64,000 bases of DNA from Symbiodinium natans. Taxonomy: Eukaryota; Sar; Dinophyceae; Suessiales; Symbiodiniaceae. Location of the stretch: NCBI GenBank assembly GCA_905221605.1, contig CAJNDS010002507.1, forward strand, positions 42,501 to 106,500, written 5' to 3'. Shown here one piece after another: positions 57,232 through 64,000 of the stretch (the first letter of the stretch is position 1; each line of letters begins with the position of its first letter). Position numbers and translations under genes: made by a program. The notes under the pieces are model-generated. The model did no database searches. It was not told where the DNA came from and saw only the letters and a list, made by a program, of their open reading frames with translations.

Positions 57232-58480
57232 GCGGCCTCCTCGACGAACTATGCCAAACTATGCCACCAAGGCCCCACGGTGATGCGTCAGTTACGATCT
57301 CGAGGTCAGTGTTCTCTGGGAAGGCGTAAAAGGTCCTTTCAAGCGGCCCTGGCGCGCCAGACATCAGCGCCCTTACCCACTTCAGTGCTGGGCGAATCCT
57401 CTTGACATGAACCAGCTGTCTGTACCGCTTGAGCGCGGTACCGTCATCCGCGAGTACATGTCTAGACAAAGCCGCCCAGAACGAAGTGAGGAAGGGTCTG
57501 AGGTGCGGCACCAACCCGGCCACGAAAGAAAGTGACCCCGTGTAGGAACGAAGAGCGCGGGAGCCTACGACGGGCTTTGAAAGGATGTTGTCAGTCTTGG
57601 CCAGAAGTTGCGAGACTTTGGTTGCTGGGATTGACACACGGACGGCCTTCTCCATGTCGCTGCAGCATATCAATGCCCCAATCCACTCCAGCTGCTTCCC
57701 ACCAGTGGCTTTGGACATTTTGATGGGGAAACCGGCGACGGCTGTCCACAGCAATGCATGAGTGAGCTTACGGACAGAGCACTCCATGTTGCCTGCCATC
57801 ACATAGACGGGATCATCTACGTAGACCTGCGGGTCGGTTGCCGATACAGCTGCAGTAGTTCGTCCCAACCACGCAGCGAACCTTCCCCAAAGGGTGGGGG
57901 ATGAGCCCGAACCAAAGACCAAGGTGTCGAAAACAACCACATAATAGCTACCGCCAGGTCCAGGAATCGCAGCTGTAGTGAAAGATTTATCCTGTCCTGC
58001 TGGGACGTTCATGAAAGCGTCACGAATGTCCACACCTGCCAAGTAAGGCGCCTCGCCACTGCGGTACGCGCGGAGCACTGCGGCAACCACATCCAGTAAG
58101 CGAGGTAGGAGGACACGTTCCCCCTGCCTGCATGCCCGGTTCACCTGGCTTTCTTTCAAGTCCCAGACGATACGTGACTTCTTGACCGGTTGTCCCCTGG
58201 CATCGAGCTTGTACTTGACGACGACACCCAGCTTATTGAGGACGAAGTCGCGGCCAAGCTCTGCTTTCGCCGAGGAGACGGCAGAAGCCCCTTTCCACGT
58301 AGTCGTGGAGGAGTTCTTGAAGGTCCTTGGCCTCCTCCACAGCTGAACTGTAGTTGCACCATCCCTCCAAAGACCTGGCTTGAATATGGTCGGCTTCCAC
58401 CTTGTCCACTCCGGGCGAAGGAGGGAACACTCCAGATGTTGGGATTTGCTCCGTAATGCCCAGCGGGGCGCCGTGGTCAA
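57197..58480 (-). CDS. Reverse transcriptase (and start of RNase H)
   Basis: Palm motifs are clear: GVDIRDAFMNVPAGQD (motif A Asp), VVFDTLVFGSGSSPTLWGRF (motif B region) and VYVDDPVYV (motif C, the YVDD codons at 57823-57812). KMSKATGGKQLEWIG corresponds to the primer-grip side, and NTDLEIVTDASPWG begins RNase H. The motif C tail is YVDDP where relatives usually have YVDDL/I. The first 75 or so codons of this frame before RDFVLNKLGVV are not natural protein; the real upstream sequence continues in the 58817-58233 frame. Confidence 0.88.
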   Translation of the reverse strand: MTTAPRWALRSKSQHLECSLLRPEWTRWKPTIFKPGLWRDGATTVQLWRRPRTFKNSSTTTWKGASAVSSAKAELGRDFVLNKLGVVVKYKLDARGQPVKKSRIVWDLKESQVNRACRQGERVLLPRLLDVVAAVLRAYRSGEAPYLAGVDIRDAFMNVPAGQDKSFTTAAIPGPGGSYYVVVFDTLVFGSGSSPTLWGRFAAWLGRTTAAVSATDPQVYVDDPVYVMAGNMECSVRKLTHALLWTAVAGFPIKMSKATGGKQLEWIGALICCSDMEKAVRVSIPATKVSQLLAKTDNILSKPVVGSRALRSYTGSLSFVAGLVPHLRPFLTSFWAALSRHVLADDGTALKRYRQLVHVKRIRPALKWVRALMSGAPGPLERTFYAFPENTDLEIVTDASPWGLGGIVWHSSSRRPRARGLLTAHTR

Positions 58481-59177
58481 GCCACTGAGCCAGGATGTCC
58501 GAGTCGGGGTCGCGGGCGACGTTGCCCCAGGCCTGGATGACCGCAGCGCTCAAGGGTGTGCAAGCCTTGGCGGTACGTTCCCGGGTTCGTTGCACGGACG
58601 TAGCGCCAAGGAGGGTGAGCACGGAGTCGCGTATGGTCTGGACCAGTTTGGCCGGATATTCCTGGGGCTCTTCTCCCTGAAGTATGGCCCGGGCCGGAGA
58701 CAAAAGGTCTGGCCACTGATCGACTGCTGAGTCGAACAGTGTCCGAACCGCTTCCCCTGCCTGCTTTGAGCCATGCACCCTAGGGAGCGAAGCTGCGGGG
58801 TTGCGCATGCCGCCCAAGGCCTTGAGGTTTTCTCGCTCCCTGTCAGTGAGGTCCTTCGGGAGGGCATTGAACTCTCCAGCCGGATCTTCAGCACGCGCAA
58901 GCCCCCGTCACGGGATGATCTCCCGCGCCAGTTCACTACGCCTCCAGGCATCGTGGATGCTACGGGCGATGACCTCGCACAGATGTGGAGCGCACTCACT
59001 TTGGACCGTGGCATCGACTGCCTTGTTTTGAACCACTAGCGGATGCGCTGCCCTGTAAGCGCGGCCTTGGTGATCAACCTGGTCTCGCACTGGGTGATGG
59101 CAGCGCACTCCATCCAAACCGTTAAACCGTGAAATGCGAACCTGGAGTGCTTGGCGGTTCCCAGGCCGAACATGCAC
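58233..59177 (-). pseudogene. Linker region of the retroelement polyprotein, frame-broken
   Basis: From 59177 a frame reads through SECAPHLCEVIARSIHDAWR, meets one TGA at 58910-58908 (context CCG TGA CGG), then continues in the same frame through FNALPKDLTDRERENLKALG and on to WPDLLSPARAILQGEEPQEY and QARSLEGWCNYSSAVEEAKD, ending at 58233. The RT frame takes over near 58275 by a one-base shift. It sits between the methyltransferase-like and RT domains. I recognise no domain in it. Confidence 0.6.
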
Positions 59178-60012
59178 TGATCGAAGTCCGCGGTATAGGC
59201 CTGGTGCCTTTGCAGGAGATTACGGATGGAGGGCATGTGCCAGAGCGACACCTTCTCCTCACCATACACGGGGTTCTCCAACCCCCAAGCCTTGCCCAGA
59301 TCGCCCTGGTTGGACAGCACGTCCACAGTGTGAGCGATCAAGGCGTTGGCCGACTTCGTTTGACCTCGTCCTTGCTGAGGCCCGGCAAGCCGGACGGATG
59401 CTCGGTGTCCCTGATCGGCCGAGGCCTCTCCCTCAATGGACAGAAAGTTCCACAAGGTGTGGCAACCCAGACGGCATCAAAGAAGCTGTCCTTGACATCT
59501 TGGATGATGGGGCCCCACTCGGCCTCGTTGAGGACGTCGGTCTTGACTGCCGCCAATTTGTCCACTGCACAGACCAGCCAGCCCTTCGTTGCCAGAAACT
59601 GCTGCAAGTTCCCCGGCCTGGGTTTGCCGCTGAAGAGTATCAAAGCCCTCGGCTTCTCGGCTTCAGAGCCTGGCTTCTCCACCCAGGCACCGTAGTTTCT
59701 GGGCCCTTTGGCCAGCACCGGGAAATCTGGCAGTCTGCCTCTGTGGCTGAACCGAAGGTTAGCCGGCAAGGCCTTAGGTGTGCTGGGCTGTTTGGGCACA
59801 GCTGCACATGGCGCGGCTGATGCCTCCAATGGGGTAGGCGCGGCAGCCACAGGCAGGCCGGCACCCCGAGGAACTGGCATGAGGCCTGGCGCCGAAGCAT
59901 CCCTGAGATTGGAAGCCGGCGCAGAAGTGACCTGCGCAACCTTCCTCCTCTTTCCAGGCGGAGGTGTTGGTGGTTTATGCGCCGGACGTGACTCAGCAGA
60001 TGAAGTGTGCAT
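59036..60012 (-). pseudogene. Methyltransferase-like domain of the retroelement (C5-cytosine-type signature), one frameshift
   Basis: After a Pro/Ala-rich leader the frame at 60012-59338 reads RALILFSGKPRPGNLQQFL, then a Val-Asp (VCAVDK), then DAVWVATPCGTFCPLRERPR. LFSG-x-x-x-x-G resembles SAM-binding motif I, V-D motif II, and PCGTF lies where C5 methyltransferases have the catalytic Pro-Cys. The continuation KSANALIAHTVDVL, WGLENPVYGEE, SLWHMPSI and DFDQCMFG is in another frame (59455-59036); the shift falls near 59365. Retrotransposon-encoded cytosine methyltransferases have been reported in Symbiodinium. Whether this divergent domain methylates DNA is unknown, and a PCQ-type motif is absent. 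Confidence 0.65.
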
Positions 60013-61416
60013 TCAGTTGGCCTTGGCTTTTGGGCAGGAAATGGCTTGATGCGGGCCCAAACAGATGTTGCACTGGTGAGACCTCTTGTGTTCACACCTT
60101 CCCTGCGCCGCAGCCGTGCCACACTTCCCCTGGTTGTAGTTCTTGCAGATCTCGACGCCTTTGCGGTTGAGGACATAGACGTCGCCCTCTTTCCGCGAAA
60201 GATCCTCGCCCTGAAACTTACGTTTTGCCCTGGCCCTGCGCTTCGCTTCGGCCGGCTCCGGTGGTGGAATGCCGGGTCCGCCCGTGCTCCCGCTGCCTCC
60301 TGGGGCCTTTGCAGCGGATGATTTGTGCTGAGCCAACCAGAGCGTGGCTGGTGTCACCAGTTCCCGCGTCCAGAAGTCCTGCTCTTTGATGGCGCCAGCG
60401 AAGGACGCGTTCCACGGCCTGGCTGCTGTGAAGCCAAAGGCTGGGTCTCCAGCAAGCAGACGCCTGATGCGCTCAAGATGCTCAGACCTCATGCGGGACT
60501 CGGCGCGGTAGATAATCCACCAAGCATCATCCCCAAACTGCTGGACGAAGCCACGCACCAGCTCACTGTAGGCATCCAGCCTCTCAGCATCCACGGCATC
60601 CAGAAGGAGTAAAGCAGCCCTAAGCACCTTGAAGGCTTGATACCACGCATGGAAGGTGGAGGGACCGGGCTGTTCTCTCTTGCTCCATTCCCCGGTGGCC
60701 ACGTTGAGCGTGTAGCTGGTGAATGACTGCTTACGGAGTAGGCGGAGCCCGTAGGGACCGAAAATGCTGAAATCAGCATATGGCGGGCTGCCCGCTGCCA
60801 GGACTTGTTTCAAAGCCGCTAACTGATCCGGTGAAGGATCAACGTCGGGACCTGGGAAATCGCCAAACTTCGCTTTGTAGTCGGTGTACATTACCTGAAG
60901 CTCCGACTGTGGTATCGGAAGGACCTCTGCATCCAGAGTTGGGTCCAAGATGGAGGCAAGTTTGAGTTTGCGTGAACCTCCAGTTGGAGGGCCTGGAGGT
61001 GGGACCGGGACGGGCGCGACGGAACCTGTGCCAGGAATGTCGTCAGCTGGGGACCGGCCCATCAAGAGCAGACAGACTCGCCTGAACGATTCCACCCTGG
61101 CACCCTCCACCAGAGTAAGGTTCCGTGTTGGCCTCGGTTCGCCTGGTCCAGGGGCCGCACCGGAAGGAACCTGCAATGCAATCACTGCAGTGTCCCATCC
61201 ACTGCGAGGGATGAGGGCTACCTCGCGAACCCTAGCTGGCTGGCCAAGGGCCGACCGCAAGCTTGCTTCAAGTTCCAGCTCTACGCCTGCCCAGGCCAAA
61301 GCCTCGTTGAGGTTCGTGATGGCTGCGAGCTCTGCTGCAGTGGGATCCATATTACTTGTGGCGAAGGCAAAGGGCGCAGAAGCCGACGCAAGTAAAGGGC
61401 AGACGGCCAGGTGCAC
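60013..61416 (-). CDS. Gag-like protein of the retrotransposon with CCCH and CCHC zinc motifs
   Basis: An intact frame. The likely start is Met at 61350 (MDPTAAELAAITNLNEAL) because the preceding 22 codons look like leader sequence from the repeat. The body is helical (LRRKQSFTSYTLNVATGEWS, RFVQQFGDDAWWIIYRAESR-like segments). Near the C terminus a CCCH-type motif (CKNYNQGKC, then GRC, then H) is followed by a knuckle, CNICLGPHQAISC (C-x2-C-x3-H-x4-C). These would bind the element's RNA in a particle. The stop is TGA at 60015-60013. The next codon is an ATG in the same frame, so readthrough or stop-start reinitiation could link it to the next frame. Confidence 0.8.
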   Translation of the reverse strand: MHLAVCPLLASASAPFAFATSNMDPTAAELAAITNLNEALAWAGVELELEASLRSALGQPARVREVALIPRSGWDTAVIALQVPSGAAPGPGEPRPTRNLTLVEGARVESFRRVCLLLMGRSPADDIPGTGSVAPVPVPPPGPPTGGSRKLKLASILDPTLDAEVLPIPQSELQVMYTDYKAKFGDFPGPDVDPSPDQLAALKQVLAAGSPPYADFSIFGPYGLRLLRKQSFTSYTLNVATGEWSKREQPGPSTFHAWYQAFKVLRAALLLLDAVDAERLDAYSELVRGFVQQFGDDAWWIIYRAESRMRSEHLERIRRLLAGDPAFGFTAARPWNASFAGAIKEQDFWTRELVTPATLWLAQHKSSAAKAPGGSGSTGGPGIPPPEPAEAKRRARAKRKFQGEDLSRKEGDVYVLNRKGVEICKNYNQGKCGTAAAQGRCEHKRSHQCNICLGPHQAISCPKAKAN

Positions 61417-61534
61417 GAAGTCTCAACTGCCTCCCAATCTCTGCCAGTGTCCTCCACGTAGGAAGGGACTCTAAGCAAGAGTCGGGAACGACAATCAAGT
61501 CCATGCAGCACCCCCCCACCTGTGAGCGACTCCC

Positions 61535-61643
61535 GGGAAAAAGCAGGAAGGCCGCCACACTTGGCCCAAAATGGCCACCGTGGCAGTACCCTCCTACCAC
61601 GTTCGGCACATGTCACTACCACAATGCACGCAGTGTGTTCTGC
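61535..61643 (-). repeat. Split direct repeat B, 5' terminal copy
   Basis: 109 bases identical to 54732-54840. It marks the 5' end of the element, about 185 bases before the likely gag ATG at 61350. On the minus strand it contains CGGTGGCCATTTTGGGCCAA + G, which matches the spliced leader at 17 of 21 positions. Confidence 0.96.
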
Positions 61644-64000
61644 AACATAAAGAACAATACCCATCAAAAAATGACACTTCTTTCCTCATGCAAAGGCAAC
61701 ACTGACTCACCAACAATGTGTTAGTGGCGTGATGTGGCCTCTCATGCCCTGTGCCGCAGCACTAACTTCACTCGGTCTTCGCACGAGCAAGAATTGACTG
61801 GCAGAGTCAAAGCAGAGGATGAATCATAGCAGATCCGCCAAGGCCTCGGGCCGCACCGTATCCCACCTCTCTACCCTCCTGCAGTGTGAGTCGTTTTTGC
61901 TTGGAACAGGTGCCCCCTACCCGGGGACCCGACCCGACCTCTCACTCCCCTTCACCGAAAACCACAACTGCCCTTTCCTGGAAGTGACGGCCTTGCCTCG
62001 CCACGGCCATGGCCGCGAGCCCCGGCCGAGGCGGGTCACATAGTGTTGCAGCGACTTGCGGATCGGTTAGTGCGGATACTTCATGATACTTCCACTTTCC
62101 GCGGAGTTATCTGAGGTTAGGCACTCCAGGGATACTCGGTTGGATTCTCGTGGGCTTGTCTGCAGGTGGGTATTGCAGGGATACTCGGCAGGTCTCTCTG
62201 AAAATGCTCCCGGGATCTCTGTGCAAGTTTGGGCTCGGCGAGATTCCTTGAAAGCAGAGTGCGGATTTGGGTAGAATGTCTTAACATGGAGATGCTGTAG
62301 TTCGCATTTGGTCGCCCGAAAGCACTCGTTTTTGCGGCATCTGAATATATCAACACCATTAGGATGCAAGAACACTCAGCAGTTGAAGCTTCCAAAAAAA
62401 AGATTTTCTCCAGCACCCCTCGCACCTCACCCCCTCCCCCTCACCCCCCCACCCCCGCCGCCACATGCAAGGCCCAGAAACAACAACACAATCACGTTCC
62501 AGGCCTCATCGGCTTCTCAATCGGCTCTTCGAAGTCAAAGTCCTCTTTGGGAAGCTCCTCGACGTTTGGACATATGCGACATGCGCTGGATACACGTCAT
62601 GCTGCACCTCTGGTTTCCAGAACGTGAACCTCAGCTCCACGGACCTCGCTGCCAGAGGCGCTTCGAAACGCAGTTCACATCTGCCAAACTGGCGGACACT
62701 AAGAGCGTAAGAGCTGAAAGCATCTGAGAGCTGGAGCCTTCTCTGGGCTGCTTCGAGCTTTGCATCCTCAAGAATTTCATGAGCTCATAAGCACTCGTGA
62801 GAGCTCAACTTGGCCTGTACTTGAGCTGTGGCTTCCACCAGGCCTTTGGGGCGTCGCGGCACGCATTCCGCAAACTAAGCCCATCCTTCGACACCATCAT
62901 ACAACATTTATCGACATTTAGCAACATTTAACAAGGTGCTGTGCTCAAACTGCTGGATTATGCTGGATTCCTTGATGGCTTGTGCTCGTGTCTTCCGTCG
63001 AGGTCCCCGCACCTGGAAATGGAGAAAATGCCACCGATGGCCGGGATCTACCGTTATCTGCCCATGCCTTCGAGTCCTCGTACTTATCCCCCACCATCTT
63101 TGATACGTACAAGACCTCTCGACATCGTCATGTCTTACGGAATGCTTACAGGTGTGAGGAAGTCGGAAGTCAACCTGAGAGCAGCGCGCTTCGAAAACCT
63201 GCTGCCTGCTGATCTTACAAATCACAGAACACTACTTAGAATAGGAAACATTCCAACATGCGCTGCGACCTCACTATCAATCTCAAGCACGTCTCCAGCT
63301 TGAGCTTCTCTTGCCTCTCTCTCCTGACAGCGCTCAGGCATCCAAAGTCAGGCAATTACCACAGTAAACCCCATGGTAAACCCCTGATGCTCCTGCCTTC
63401 CTCATGGTTTCTTCGCGGCCCTGGGCAAGTTGCCACATGGGCGTCCCTGCCACAGGGAACCAATGGCAAAATGAAGCCAGCGTTGTTGATGCATGATGAC
63501 AGATGTCGAAGGCCAAAGCTAAGCGACACACCACTCCATCCTTCACTGAATTGGCACGCCATAGTGCCTCTACCAATTCAAGATGAGGAGAGGCAGAGGC
63601 AGTATAGGCAGTCAAGTCGAACCTAGTGCGCTGCTTACCCACCAGACCCCTAAACGTCAAGAAGGTGCAGTGGCCTAGGCTAAGTTGATGATCCCAGACT
63701 TCAGGAACACGTGTTGGGTTTTCTCTCAAAGCCACTGAGAGACAACGTTGCCTGGCCGAGGGGTTGGGCCACAAGGCCGCAATCCTGACCTCCTACCTAC
63801 TTGAGCATGGTGGCTACCTGTCACAACAACCATTTCAAGATCAGTTTGGGTGCACATGAGCAGCCATTGTCTCGGAAGACTCAGCCTTCGCATTTCAAGG
63901 CTTGAACTTGCCAGACTGCAGGGACATCGGTTGCAAGTCTGTTGCAAAGGCATGTTATCACAGGATGCGTCGCTGGGTCGCAAGCGCCTCTCCACAAACC
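61644..64000. other. Right flank, no supported gene
   Basis: One minus-strand frame (63774-63334) is protein-like (DHQLSLGHCTFLTFRGLVGK, then LVEALWRANSVKDGVVCRLA) and may be an exon, but it matches no family I know. A C-rich run with CCCCCTCACCCCCC lies at 62428-62460. The rest shows nothing. Confidence 0.3.

Larger units (their letters stand above)
54506..61643 (-). mobile_element. Complete tyrosine-recombinase retrotransposon (DIRS-order, Ngaro/PAT-like) with split direct repeats
   Basis: Read on the minus strand the element is B-[ORFs]-A-B-A. A 109-bp repeat B lies at 61643-61535 and 54840-54732. A repeat A lies at 54997-54842 and 54718-54506. This is the split-direct-repeat layout (A1-ORFs-B1-A2-B2) known from PAT and Ngaro elements, which integrate through a tyrosine recombinase instead of a DDE integrase. 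The coding order is gag with zinc motifs, methyltransferase-like domain, reverse transcriptase, RNase H, tyrosine recombinase. The paired repeats are identical by eye (one A copy has an internal 57-bp duplication), indicating recent movement. Yet the middle third needs several frame changes and has an in-frame TGA, so this copy is probably not autonomous. Confidence 0.92.

Noticed and set aside
55312-58730. Plus-strand frames across the retroelement
   Set aside because: Antisense shadows of the gag-pol-recombinase frames; they carry no motifs.
1-64000. tRNA, rRNA, SL RNA gene or CRISPR array
   Set aside because: No cloverleaf with a GGTTCGA-type T arm, no rRNA-like block, no complete SL RNA unit and no regularly spaced repeat-spacer array was found by eye. 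A covariance-model scan would be decisive.

Overview
The window looks like nuclear DNA of a core dinoflagellate. The strongest sign is at 44477-44513: on the minus strand it holds a complete 22-nt dinoflagellate spliced leader followed at once by a 5'-truncated second copy, the mark of a trans-spliced mRNA that was copied back into the genome. Other signs agree. Introns are short and mostly begin with GC (also GT, once GA) and end in AG, usually followed by G. Degenerate CCCTAAA/TTTAGGG tracts occur. Simple repeats are abundant and coding is sparse. Every gene I can support lies on the minus strand, as expected of dinoflagellate unidirectional gene arrays. I cannot name a genus.

Layout from left to right (genes read right to left). 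1-2.3 kb: purine-rich simple repeats. 2.4-9.05 kb: five degenerate copies of a small GEY/ANG/W-x-Q/WLYSG/MWIIGG domain spread over short exons, with an intronless three- to four-KH-domain gene (3279-5021) between two of them. 9.1-13.5 kb: unassigned exon-like pieces. 13.1-14.4 kb: a TA/TG microsatellite, a degenerate telomere-like tract and a GTGCTTGAA repeat. 14.7-17.4 kb: pieces of a coiled-coil gene. 17.4-30.8 kb: mostly noncoding, with minisatellites, another telomere-like tract and a few unassigned exon-like stretches. 30.8-33.2 kb: another probable helical/coiled-coil gene. 33.3-34.8 kb: a secreted alpha/beta-hydrolase esterase. 35.3-37.9 kb: a glycoside hydrolase family 5 (exo-beta-1,3-glucanase type) gene with at least 13 exons. 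42.9-44.5 kb: a frameshifted retrogene behind the tandem spliced leaders. 47.7-49 kb: a membrane J-domain gene. 52.3-53.8 kb: a PPR gene with a 79-bp GC-AG intron. 54.5-61.6 kb: a complete 7.14-kb tyrosine-recombinase (DIRS/Ngaro/PAT-like) retrotransposon with split direct repeats. 61.6-64 kb: unassigned.

The genes do not form a pathway. What ties the window together is how this genome is shaped: retroposed cDNAs, a retroelement carrying its own methyltransferase-like domain, domain duplication, and intron turnover visible between copies of one domain. The retroelement is the largest system: gag with zinc motifs, then a methyltransferase-like domain, reverse transcriptase, RNase H and tyrosine recombinase. 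Its repeats are identical although several of its frames are broken.
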